A DNA stretch of 35,744 bases. Origin: Methanomassiliicoccus sp. GTDB taxonomy: Archaea; Thermoplasmatota; Thermoplasmata; Methanomassiliicoccales; UBA472. Positions 8,988 through 17,620 of the stretch are shown here, piece after piece (position 1 is the first letter of the stretch; each line of letters begins with the position of its first letter). The stretch covers positions 1-35,744 of the forward strand of contig SPCU01000005.1 in the NCBI GenBank assembly GCA_004525545.1, given 5' to 3'. Position numbers and translations under genes: made by a program. Under the pieces are notes generated by a model that did no database searches, was not told the origin of the DNA, and saw only the letters and a list, made by a program, of their open reading frames with translations.

Positions 8988-9364
8988 CCAACGTGTCAAT
9001 TCGTGGGATCGATGACGAGACATACCTGCAATTTTCAGCCGAGGCCACACTGCGGGGCATGTCCATCGGCAACCTGACCACTCAGGCGATGCGGCTGTTC
9101 TTGGACCAGAACAAGGGGCCGGTCTACCGCGTGTGGAACATCGAGAACCTGGTCATCAGCCGCAACGACCTGGAATCCATTGACGGTGTGGTCGTGATCA
9201 GCAACATCGAGAATCTGGTCTTTGAGCCGGACGTGAACTGGCCCCTGATCAGGGATCACATCCGCTCCATCGAGAACGTGGAGGTCCTAGTGGTGCCCAA
9301 GGGCGTCTCCAAGTTCCAGATACTCACCAAGGTGAAGAACGTGGAGACCATTACCTCGGCCTGA
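8984..9364 (+). CDS. Ribbon-helix-helix-like N-terminus fused to a ~21-22-residue repeat domain
   Basis: MTNVSIRGIDDETYLQFSAEATLRGMSIGNLTTQAMRLFL is RHH-like; followed by four spaced motifs NIENLV / NIENLV / SIENVE / KVKNVE at residues ~53, 75, 96, 117. Confidence 0.7.
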   Translation: MTNVSIRGIDDETYLQFSAEATLRGMSIGNLTTQAMRLFLDQNKGPVYRVWNIENLVISRNDLESIDGVVVISNIENLVFEPDVNWPLIRDHIRSIENVEVLVVPKGVSKFQILTKVKNVETITSA

Positions 9365-9415
9365 GCACCGGCATCCTCACGAACCAATTATTACCACATA
9401 CGGCCATCGCAGGTC

Positions 9416-9820
9416 ATGGTCAAGCTCACCCCGGAGATGATGGAAGCCTTCAAGGCCACCAAGTACTTCGCCATTGCAACCGCTTCTAAGGACGGAGACC
9501 CGAACGTGGTCCCCATTAGCATGGCGATCCTGATGGACGATGAGACAGTGTGGATCGGCAACCAGTTCATGCACCAGACGCCGAAGAACGTGCTGGAGAA
9601 TCCTCGGGTCGCCTTACTGGTATGGACCCCCGGCGTCGCCGGTTGCCTGAAGGTCAAGGGCGACGTGAAGGTCATCGATTCTGGACCAGATTACATTAAG
9701 ATGAAAGGGATGGTCAAGGAAAGGAAGCCCAACCTGGAATGCAAGGGACTGTTGGCCATGAAGATCACCGACGTCTACGATTGTCGCTCGGGAGCCGAGG
9801 CGGGGAAAAGACTGCTCTGA
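9416..9820 (+). CDS. Pyridoxamine 5'-phosphate oxidase-like FMN-binding family protein
   Basis: KYFAIATASKDGDPNVVPISMAILMDDETVWIGNQFMHQTPKNVLENPRVALLVW. Confidence 0.85.
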   Translation: MVKLTPEMMEAFKATKYFAIATASKDGDPNVVPISMAILMDDETVWIGNQFMHQTPKNVLENPRVALLVWTPGVAGCLKVKGDVKVIDSGPDYIKMKGMVKERKPNLECKGLLAMKITDVYDCRSGAEAGKRLL

Positions 9821-9824
9821 ACCG

Positions 9825-11069
9825 TTAATCGCTCGACGATGGGGTTTTGTTATCTATGAAGGGGCGCTCCTTCAATGCCAATCGGACGGCGTCGATGAAG
9901 AGCAACAGCCCGATCAAGGCCAGGGCGAGGCCTACCAGCCAGCTCCCGTAGAACTCCACCGGGGGTTCGGTACCCTCTCCTCTTGCCAGCATCGTCGCCA
10001 ATATCATCGGGAGATAGGCGAAGAACAACCTGGCCCATATCCTCCAGTTCTGCGCCGCCCATATGGAGAGCAGAGCCACCATCATTATCCAATAGCCCAT
10101 GTGGACCTTCGGATAGAAGATGAAGAAGACCATCATCACGATGATGACGTTCTGCCAGACGGACATCCTCATGTAATAGGGATAGAGATAGGCGAAGGCC
10201 ATGGCCACTCCGAGCAGCGCCAGCTGGACCGCGCTGGGGATCCCCCATCCACCCATGCTTAGGAAATGCCAGAAACTGGAGCCTCCGGTCGGACGCCCGC
10301 TATCTCCCAGGAAATAGAAGTTCAGGAAGTAGGAGAAATCCTCCCAGCAGAGCAGAATGAAAGGCAGGGCGATGACCCCGGTGACCAGCAGCGCTATGAT
10401 GATCGTTTGGAAACGGTCCTTCCAGTTACGCTGCTGCAGAAAGTGCACCGGGAACAATAGAACAGGGAACATCTTCGTCCATATCCCCACCCCTATGGCC
10501 ACGCTGGCCTGGTTCCTGCGCTGTAGCAGCATGAGAACCACCGCCAGAATGAAGATGAAGGCTACGATGGATTCGTCCTCTCCGGTGCCTGACTCCACCA
10601 AGGTGAAGGGAGAGAGCAGGACCAAACCTCCGGCCAGATAGGCCTTCAGCTCATCATATTGACGCAGTGATAGGTAAATGAGAGTGGCCAGCAGGAATGC
10701 GAATAAAGAGAAATAGATGCTCCAGACCCAATCGTGCTCCGCCCCTCCAAGTATCTGAGGGACGACCAGCAGATAGTTGATGAACGGAGGGGTCTCGGTG
10801 TGCACATCCCTGTATAGCAGGTTACCGTCCAAAATGGTCTGAGCCCTTTCGCGATAGACATCGAGGTCCGGGTGGGAGAGGTCCTCATCGATGACATTGA
10901 CCAGGAAGGTGTTGTCGACGACTATCATCGATCCGTAAAGGATCAGAGCGAGCATTGCGTACAGGATTAACTTACGCCCGGTGGTGAGCGGACGCAGTTT
11001 TTCCGTCACCATGCCCCATCGATCCAGCAGCCTGAGCCTCATATCATATCCCCAGAACGATGGGTTCAA
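9825..11069 (-). CDS. Multi-TM glycosyltransferase (GT87/GT39-like membrane mannosyltransferase type)
   Basis: Polytopic; DVYRERAQTILDGNLLYRDVHTETPPFINYLL near the N-terminus. TTG start overlaps the upstream stop (TTGA); ATG at 11042 is an alternative. Confidence 0.75.
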   Translation of the reverse strand: MNPSFWGYDMRLRLLDRWGMVTEKLRPLTTGRKLILYAMLALILYGSMIVVDNTFLVNVIDEDLSHPDLDVYRERAQTILDGNLLYRDVHTETPPFINYLLVVPQILGGAEHDWVWSIYFSLFAFLLATLIYLSLRQYDELKAYLAGGLVLLSPFTLVESGTGEDESIVAFIFILAVVLMLLQRRNQASVAIGVGIWTKMFPVLLFPVHFLQQRNWKDRFQTIIIALLVTGVIALPFILLCWEDFSYFLNFYFLGDSGRPTGGSSFWHFLSMGGWGIPSAVQLALLGVAMAFAYLYPYYMRMSVWQNVIIVMMVFFIFYPKVHMGYWIMMVALLSIWAAQNWRIWARLFFAYLPMILATMLARGEGTEPPVEFYGSWLVGLALALIGLLLFIDAVRLALKERPFIDNKTPSSSD

Positions 11070-11788
11070 CGCTTCTTCTTGAGGGTCATGATCTCCTCTC
11101 GATGGTCCTTCTTGAACTTGGAGAAGTCACCCAGGGTTATGAACGGTACGGTGTAGAACTTGATGTACGATTTGCCGCTCGGCCGGTCGTAGTGCACGAT
11201 AGGCACCTCAGCGATCTTCATGCCATTCAAGGCCGCCAGGGGCAGGATGAACCGGTGCAGCCCCTTGTACCCTTCTGGGTCGAAGCCCATGCTCATCGCC
11301 TTCTCCCGGCGGAACGCCTTGAACCCGCTGTTCTGGTCCTTTATCTGCAGACCGAACTTGCTCCGGATGATGAAACGATTGTATGTCTTGGAGATGAACC
11401 TGCGGATGAAAGTGTCGGTCCGCTCCCGCCTCCAACCGGTGACCGCATCGAAACCCTCATCGATCTTCGATAGGAAGAGCGGTATCTGCTTTGGCTCGTA
11501 CTGTCGGTCGGCGTCCATGATTATGACGATGTCGCCTTTCGCCTGTTGAAACCCGGTGCGAATGGCGTACGATCGCCCCAGATTAACCTCGTGATGCACC
11601 GCCCTCACGTTCGTATGGTCCTCTGCCAGCACATCGCATAACGCCGCTGAACGGTCGGTGCTCCCGTCGTCCACCAGCAGTACCTCGCCGTCGATTCCCT
11701 TTTCTTCGTAGACCTGTAGGATGTCCTCGGTCAGGGGACCGATGTTCCCTTCCTCGTTCTTAAGCAGTAAAACGGTGGTGCACTTCAG
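11066..11788 (-). CDS. Family 2 glycosyltransferase (dolichyl-phosphate-hexose synthase-like), apparent CTG start
   Basis: Manual extension of ORF: MKCTTVLLLKNEEGNIGPLTEDILQVYEEKGIDGEVLLVDDGSTDRSAALCDVL...GDIVIIMDADRQYEP. The frame is closed upstream by TAA with no intervening ATG/GTG/TTG before the conserved N-terminus. Confidence 0.82.
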   Translation of the reverse strand: MKCTTVLLLKNEEGNIGPLTEDILQVYEEKGIDGEVLLVDDGSTDRSAALCDVLAEDHTNVRAVHHEVNLGRSYAIRTGFQQAKGDIVIIMDADRQYEPKQIPLFLSKIDEGFDAVTGWRRERTDTFIRRFISKTYNRFIIRSKFGLQIKDQNSGFKAFRREKAMSMGFDPEGYKGLHRFILPLAALNGMKIAEVPIVHYDRPSGKSYIKFYTVPFITLGDFSKFKKDHREEIMTLKKKR

Positions 11789-12828
11789 TGAAATCCCCTC
11801 TTGATTTTTTTGGATTTTTTATTCGATGACCCTTTGGCCGCGGCCGATCCCTTTCGGTGGTCGATCAGCATTGTCAGTAAACACACCGGGACAGAGAGCC
11901 AGATGGATGTCAGAGCGCTCAGCAGACCGGCGGTGGCCGCCACTTCGTAGCTCAGGCCGCTGGCAGTGAAGACCGCCGATGACATTACCACATTGCCGCT
12001 ACCAGCGGACAGCAATACCGCGCTGAGCGATGCCAGGCTGGCAGTGGCGATGACCGCCACCAAGGAAACGTCCACTCCTATCGCCTCCATAATCAGGTAC
12101 AACCGGACGATCTCGTTGGCCCATATTACCACGGTGAGCACAGATGCCCAGACCATCAATTTCCAGTTACCCTTTAAGGACAGAGCCTCGTTGAACGAGC
12201 TTACTAGGCCCGTGAGCTTGAGAGCGTAGTTCTCGCCCTTCTCTCCCTTGACCACCTTCTTGATGACCTTTGTCCCCCATCCGCCGATGCGGACCATCAA
12301 TGAAGGTCTGGCCAGTATATAGATGAAGAATATGTTGGCCACGACCATGACCACGACCATGAATATCAGCAAACCTCGAAGGTCTTCGATGATATAGGCC
12401 AGTAACAGTACGAGGCTGGTGACCGACAACAATGTCAGGACCACGAAGTCCATGACCCTCTCGGTCACCACCGAGGCCAGTCCCTTGCCCATCTCCACCC
12501 CTTCCCTGGAATTGATCTCCACTATGCGGGAGGTCTCGCCGATCACACGGCCGGGAATAAGATTGTTGATGGCCTGCGAAAGGGAGAACGCGGTGAAGGT
12601 GGTGCGGAAGGAAACGGTATGCCCAGTGTTGCGCATGAGCACCCCCCACCGGTAGGCCTTGAAGACCATGTTGATCAGGTAGAGAAGGACCACGATGCCG
12701 ATGAGGGTGGGGTCCACGTTGGTGAGCGCCTTTCCCACAGCTTCCGGGTTGGAGGCTAGTATCACTAGAATGATAAGAGCGGCAGAAATGCCTAACTTGA
12801 TCTTCGTGCCAAGGCTCATCCTGCCCAT
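11785..12828 (-). CDS. Flippase-like / lysylphosphatidylglycerol synthase TM region family (UPF0104)
   Basis: 347 aa polytopic; AYRWGVLMRNTGHTVSFRTTFTAFSLSQAINNLIPGRVIGETSRIVEINSREGVEMGKGLASVVTERVMD. Confidence 0.88.
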   Translation of the reverse strand: MGRMSLGTKIKLGISAALIILVILASNPEAVGKALTNVDPTLIGIVVLLYLINMVFKAYRWGVLMRNTGHTVSFRTTFTAFSLSQAINNLIPGRVIGETSRIVEINSREGVEMGKGLASVVTERVMDFVVLTLLSVTSLVLLLAYIIEDLRGLLIFMVVVMVVANIFFIYILARPSLMVRIGGWGTKVIKKVVKGEKGENYALKLTGLVSSFNEALSLKGNWKLMVWASVLTVVIWANEIVRLYLIMEAIGVDVSLVAVIATASLASLSAVLLSAGSGNVVMSSAVFTASGLSYEVAATAGLLSALTSIWLSVPVCLLTMLIDHRKGSAAAKGSSNKKSKKIKRGFH

Positions 12829-13015
12829 GATCCGATCTCCCTTCCCCCAATCCTAACGGGCTTAATCAACTTACTTGCGATAAGGACCCGTTGGCTGGTT
12901 TTATGACTAGGATTGAATTATATCAAATTTTGCCTGTTTTTTGGAGCTTCGTTGTTCTGAGGAGGGAGTGGCGCAAAGATTGTAAACGTCGGGAATGATG
13001 TGGTTTGGACTACAA

Positions 13016-13453
13016 ATGCGCATACTGGTCATGTACGACAGCTTCTACGGGAACACTGAACGGATCGCCAAGGCCATTTCCGAAGGGATTCGGGAAGGAG
13101 GGCATGAGGTTGATTGCCGTCACCAGTCCGTATCGGGCGAACAGGACTTCCTGGGCGTCCATCTTTGGATATTGGGCTCGCCCACCAGGTGGGGCCGACC
13201 GACCTTCCGGTTCAAGACCTTGGTGCGTAACGCGGTGAAGGATGCGGGGAAGGATCATGATTTCGTGGTCTTCGACACCCGTTTCGAGGAGGTCCATTCG
13301 GGAGCTGCCGATCGTTTGCACCGGATGCTTTCAAAAGAAGGACTGCGTCCGTTGCTGCCGCCCCAGAACTTCTTCGTGGAGGGGAGCGAGCTACGATCGG
13401 AACAGGAAGAGAAGGCTTTGCAGCTGGGACGGACCATTGCCGCATTGCTCTGA
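13016..13453 (+). CDS. Flavodoxin family protein
   Basis: MRILVMYDSFYGNTERIAKAISEGIREGGHEVDCR...LWILGSPTRWGRPT. ORF extends upstream to 12995. Confidence 0.85.
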   Translation: MRILVMYDSFYGNTERIAKAISEGIREGGHEVDCRHQSVSGEQDFLGVHLWILGSPTRWGRPTFRFKTLVRNAVKDAGKDHDFVVFDTRFEEVHSGAADRLHRMLSKEGLRPLLPPQNFFVEGSELRSEQEEKALQLGRTIAALL

Positions 13454-13455
13454 TC

Positions 13456-14841
13456 TTACACCACTACGATCGCAGGTTGTTCCGAATCGTCCGGTTCCTT
13501 CTCTACGTTGGTGAAGACGAGCATGGCCAGAGCGGCGATGACGAAGATCGATGACAGTATGAAGAGTGCAAGGTAGCCGAGGTATTGGGCCACCAGACCG
13601 CCGGTGATGGAACCGACGATGGTGGATATCCCTTTCACAGAGCTGAACATGCCCATGGACTGACTGCGGAAATGGTTGAAGGACATCTTGGCCACCAGGG
13701 AATCGGAGGCCACCGCGGACATGGCCCAAAATAGGCCGGAAAATCCGTTGAGAACACACATCACGATGAACACGCTGGTGAGGTCCAGGGGCAGCAGGGT
13801 GACGAGGAAGAATGAGGGAAAGATGAGTATCCTTCCGACATACGCCATGCTCTGCACCTTTCTGCCACCGTAATTCTGAACGTACCGACCGGCGGCCACG
13901 TAGGTGAATGTGGAGACCACCGCACTGGCCAGATATACCGCCATGACCTGGGCATCACTTATCCCCACGTATTGTATCAAGTATGTGGGCAGGGCAACAT
14001 AGAAGCCCAAGAAACCGCAGAAAGCCAGGAAGATCACTACATAGTAGCGTTTGAGGGCTTTGGGAAAATTACGGGATTTGAGGTTCTTGCTCGACATCTC
14101 GACAACGTACAGTAGACGTTGGGGCATGAATCGCAACTTCTCATGCACGAATAGAGGCACCTTGTAGAGGTCCAACCGGTGAAGTTCCTTCCTCTCCACG
14201 GTCCGCGAGGGTTCCGGCATGTACTTCCAGCCAAGGAACACTGATATCAGGCACAATACCCCTGAGAGTATGAACAGGGAACGCATGGGCGTGGAATCCC
14301 CGTTGCTCTGGAATATCAGCAACCACATCGTACCGAGCAGCAGACCGAGCACCCATCCCATGCCTCCGATCCGGCTGAAATGCCCCAGTCGCTTGGCCCA
14401 TTCCTCCTTCCGGAAGCACTCCAGGACCAGAACGGTCCCCACCGGGGCTATGGCCGCCCCCATGATACCGAAGAGGAAATTGGCCACGAAATATCCACCC
14501 ATGCCACTGGCAAACCCCATCAATATCAAAGAGAGGGCCATTCCCAGGAATCCGATGAGGATGAAGGGGGCTCGCTTCTTGGTGGTGTCGGAAAGGTTGC
14601 CCCACAGGATGTTGCCCGGGACCGATGCCAGGGAAGTAGCTGCGCTGATCAGTCCCACCTGCGCCACGGTGCCCTTCAACCCCTCGGTGATGAACAGGGG
14701 GATCAGCGCGTTGGTGCTGCCTGCCGATATGTTGTAGGGTAGAAATGAATAGTACCAATTTTCGTCCTTGCACCTATCCTTGGCCATGAGCGGACCAGGA
14801 TTGATGCCAAATATGTAAAACCATGCGGTCTGACCGCGCAC
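13456..14841 (-). CDS. MFS transporter
   Basis: 12-TM pattern; GNILWGNLSDTTKKRAPFILIGFLGMALSLILMG (MFS loop 2-3 motif). Start may be at MAKDRCKDE. Confidence 0.87.
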   Translation of the reverse strand: MRGQTAWFYIFGINPGPLMAKDRCKDENWYYSFLPYNISAGSTNALIPLFITEGLKGTVAQVGLISAATSLASVPGNILWGNLSDTTKKRAPFILIGFLGMALSLILMGFASGMGGYFVANFLFGIMGAAIAPVGTVLVLECFRKEEWAKRLGHFSRIGGMGWVLGLLLGTMWLLIFQSNGDSTPMRSLFILSGVLCLISVFLGWKYMPEPSRTVERKELHRLDLYKVPLFVHEKLRFMPQRLLYVVEMSSKNLKSRNFPKALKRYYVVIFLAFCGFLGFYVALPTYLIQYVGISDAQVMAVYLASAVVSTFTYVAAGRYVQNYGGRKVQSMAYVGRILIFPSFFLVTLLPLDLTSVFIVMCVLNGFSGLFWAMSAVASDSLVAKMSFNHFRSQSMGMFSSVKGISTIVGSITGGLVAQYLGYLALFILSSIFVIAALAMLVFTNVEKEPDDSEQPAIVVV

Positions 14842-14848
14842 TTCCGGT

Positions 14849-15187
14849 TCATACCGTCCCTAGTAGTATCGCCAATACAACCGCTGACAGCACCACCGTG
14901 GATATCAGTGCGAACTTCCAGTCCTTCTCACCCAGGAAAAGACATAGGGCACCGAGGACCCTGGTCAGTGGGGTGGCGATCAGCATCAGTAGACCGAGGG
15001 TGACGAAGGCCAGTGGGTCCAGGTCGACCATCCCTTGGGGAATTTCCTCCAGGGGCAATGTGCCTTCCATCTCTGTACCGGCTCCCATTCCTAAGAGAAG
15101 TCCGGATATCAACAGTGCCAGGCTGAGCAGCATTCCCCATTTGAGGATGGGATGCACCACCCGGCATAGCCTTTCCTGCCCGGCCAT
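14849..15187 (-). CDS. DUF1634 family membrane protein
   Basis: MAGQERLCRVVHPILKWGMLLSLALLISGLLLGMGAG...LDPLAFVTLGLLMLIATPLTRVLGALCLFLGEKDWKFALISTVVLSAVVLAILLG; ATG overlaps the TauE stop (TAATG). ORF track start 15457 is out of context. Confidence 0.8.
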   Translation of the reverse strand: MAGQERLCRVVHPILKWGMLLSLALLISGLLLGMGAGTEMEGTLPLEEIPQGMVDLDPLAFVTLGLLMLIATPLTRVLGALCLFLGEKDWKFALISTVVLSAVVLAILLGTV

Positions 15188-16032
15188 TAGGCCCCACCCC
15201 ACAGTCCGGCGGTCTTGAGGATCATGGATGCGGCGACGATGAACAGCAGAATGGCGAATCCCTTTCGCAGCTGGTTTGAGGAGTATTTTGCCATGAGCAT
15301 GGTCCCGATGTAGGCCCCGGCAAAGACCCCCAGAGCCACAGCGGCGCACAGATAGGCGTTCAACAGGCCGTGGCCGTAGAAGATTATGGCCCCGGTGAGG
15401 GCCGTCACGCCGATCATGAAGTTGCTTGTGGCCGTGGCCGCTTTCAACGGTACGCACATGCAGACGCTCATTACCGGCACCTTGACCAGGCCGCCGCCCA
15501 CTCCCAGCAGGCCCGAGAGCATACCGGCGACGCTACTGTAGGCCAATCCTTTCTTCAACCCCTTCACACCGTAGTTGACCTCACAACTGCTCCGCGGGTC
15601 GATGTACCTGCAGGAGAGGTCCACCATCTGCGCTTCGGCCTTCACCTCTTCGGGGGAGAAGAACAGTTCTGTCCGGCGGAGCATGGTGTACCCAGAGTAG
15701 AGCAACAGGGCGGAGAATAGCAGGAACAGAACCGCCTGGTCGGTGTAGACAGCGATCAGGGCACCTACGATGGAACCAGCGGTGGTGGACATTTCCAGGA
15801 ACAAAGCCAGCCGTACGTTGGTCAATCCTTGTTTCACGTACTTGGTGGCCGCTCCGGTGGAGGTGGCTATCACCCCTATCAAACTGGCGCCTATGGCCTC
15901 CTGCATGGGGATGCCAAAGCCCAAGGTAAGCAGGGGGATGATTATCAGCCCTCCCCCGATGCCCATGAGGGCGCCGATGGTTCCAGCGCTCATGCATAGC
16001 AGGGCGATGACCAGAAGCACCAAGGCGTCCAT
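15187..16032 (-). CDS. TauE/SafE family sulfite exporter-like permease
   Basis: MDALVLLVIALLCMSAGTIGALMGIGGGLIIIPLLTLGFGIPMQEAIGASLIGVIATSTGAATKYV ... GLLGVGGGLVKVPVMSVCMCVPLKAATATSNFMIGVTALTGAI. Confidence 0.9.
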   Translation of the reverse strand: MDALVLLVIALLCMSAGTIGALMGIGGGLIIIPLLTLGFGIPMQEAIGASLIGVIATSTGAATKYVKQGLTNVRLALFLEMSTTAGSIVGALIAVYTDQAVLFLLFSALLLYSGYTMLRRTELFFSPEEVKAEAQMVDLSCRYIDPRSSCEVNYGVKGLKKGLAYSSVAGMLSGLLGVGGGLVKVPVMSVCMCVPLKAATATSNFMIGVTALTGAIIFYGHGLLNAYLCAAVALGVFAGAYIGTMLMAKYSSNQLRKGFAILLFIVAASMILKTAGLWGGA

Positions 16033-16107
16033 TGGTCGGTCATGACCGCAGGGGAACATAATCCTAGCGGGAGAATGGTTTATTACCCCGATCGATATGG
16101 AAGGGGC

Positions 16108-16959
16108 ATGGGCCTGCTGCTCGTCAGGTACGCCGAACTCGGATTGAAAAGCCAAGGCATCCGCAGATACTTCGAGAGGGTGCTCACCTACAACATGATG
16201 GCCGCCTTGGCCAAGGAAAAGGTCGAGGCCTTCATTGATTGTCAGTATGGAAGACTTTTCGTGAGCACGGACCGGCCTACGGAGGCTGCGGCGGTGCTGC
16301 GCCGCGTGTTCGGCATCTCCTCACTGAGCTTGGTGGTGGAATGCGGCAGCGATCTTGCCAGCATCAGGAAGCTGGCCTTGAGGATCGCGGACCCGTTATT
16401 GAAGGACGGTTCCAGCTTCAGGGTGGAGGCTCGCCGCAATGGCACACATACATACACCAGCATGGAGCTGGCTCGAGATACTGGCGAGGAGATCTACGAA
16501 GCCACTCGGCACCGGGGTGTGCGGGTGGACCTGCACCATCCGGACCAGATAATCTATGTGGAGGTGCGGGAGAACCGCGCCTACATCTTCAGCGAGTACC
16601 TGGACGGCCCCGGGGGTCTGCCCATGGGCAGTCAGGGCAAGGTCGTGGCCATAATGAACGAACGAAAGGATGCCTTGGCGGCCTGGATGATGATGAAACG
16701 TGGCTGCCGGGTGCTTTTCCTGGGGAACAACGAGGACGCCATGCACATAATCGAGGGCTGGGACCCCGAGGTCCGGAAGATCAGCGGGGTGTTGGGGAAG
16801 CAGGTGTATCTCGGCAAGGCCCACGGAGTGGTGGTCGGCTGGTCGATCGACGAACTGGCCTCCGCGGAGCGTTTGGACGTGGACGTACCAATATATCATC
16901 CGCTCATCGGGATGGATAAAGAAGAAGTGGAAAGACGTTTGAAAGAGATTTCTGAGTAG
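16108..16959 (+). CDS. ThiI-like THUMP protein with degenerate/absent PP-loop motif
   Basis: MGLLLVRYAELGLKSQGIRRYFERVLTYNM (ThiI-like N-terminus), THUMP, then GSQGKVVAIMNERKDALAAWMMMKRGCRVLFLG in place of the usual [24 protein letters not shown]; ends IYHPLIGMDKEEVERRLKEISE. Track ORF starts at 16042. Confidence 0.8.
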   Translation: MGLLLVRYAELGLKSQGIRRYFERVLTYNMMAALAKEKVEAFIDCQYGRLFVSTDRPTEAAAVLRRVFGISSLSLVVECGSDLASIRKLALRIADPLLKDGSSFRVEARRNGTHTYTSMELARDTGEEIYEATRHRGVRVDLHHPDQIIYVEVRENRAYIFSEYLDGPGGLPMGSQGKVVAIMNERKDALAAWMMMKRGCRVLFLGNNEDAMHIIEGWDPEVRKISGVLGKQVYLGKAHGVVVGWSIDELASAERLDVDVPIYHPLIGMDKEEVERRLKEISE

Positions 16960-16978
16960 GCCGATAGGCCTACTTTAT
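16955..16978. terminator. Palindromic hairpin between convergent genes, possible bidirectional terminator
   Basis: AGTAGGCC-GATA-GGCCTACT then TTTAT; 8-bp perfect stem containing TAG stops of both flanking genes. Confidence 0.5.
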
Positions 16979-17608
16979 CTGGTTGTGGTGAGCCCTGACC
17001 GATGGTCTGGCCTTCTCAGCGCCCTTACCCTTCCAGCGCATTCCGCGACCCTTCCGTCCGGCGGAGGTCTTGCCGCGGTATACCCTTCCCTTGTGGGCCC
17101 GGCCGCATATCCAGTTCAGGTTCTTGTCGGCCATCACCGAGGGGTGGTGCTTGTCCACCAGGATGGTCTCGAACCATACGTGCTTACCGTCCTCTCCCAC
17201 CCAGTAGGAGTTGAGAACCTCCATGTTAGGATAGCGCTTGGCCGTCCTCTCCTCGGCGATCCTCTTGATGCTCTTGCCAATGGTGATCTTCTTCATACCC
17301 TCGCGCTTGGCCCGGCGTCCCTTCCAGATCTTGCGCTTCTGCAGCCCGCCCTTTCGGACACGGCCGCGGACCACGATGACGCCCTGCTTGGCCTTGTAGC
17401 CAAGAGCCCGGGCGCGGTCCAATCGGGTAGGCCGTTCGATACGGCTGAAGTTCTTCTCCCGCCTCCAAGAGATGAGGCGTTCCCATTGCAGAGCCTTAAC
17501 GTAAGAATCCTCGGGGCGGTCCCAGGCGTCGGAGATGTAAGAGTACATGCTCTTACCTCTCACCGGGCGGGGTCCGTCCTCGTTATCGTCGATCTTCTTA
17601 TCTACCAT
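16970..17608 (-). CDS. rpl15e: Large ribosomal subunit protein eL15 (L15e)
   Basis: [31 protein letters not shown]...[27 protein letters not shown]...; start at 17608 supported by GGTGAT upstream. Confidence 0.94.
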   Translation of the reverse strand: MVDKKIDDNEDGPRPVRGKSMYSYISDAWDRPEDSYVKALQWERLISWRREKNFSRIERPTRLDRARALGYKAKQGVIVVRGRVRKGGLQKRKIWKGRRAKREGMKKITIGKSIKRIAEERTAKRYPNMEVLNSYWVGEDGKHVWFETILVDKHHPSVMADKNLNWICGRAHKGRVYRGKTSAGRKGRGMRWKGKGAEKARPSVRAHHNQIK

Positions 17609-17620
17609 TTGTATCACCAG

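Noticed and set aside
11137-12850. Out-of-frame ORFs such as 12167-12850 and 1137-1712 (His/Arg/Gly-rich)
   Set aside because: Alternative frames of the UPF0104 and purP genes; compositional artefacts.
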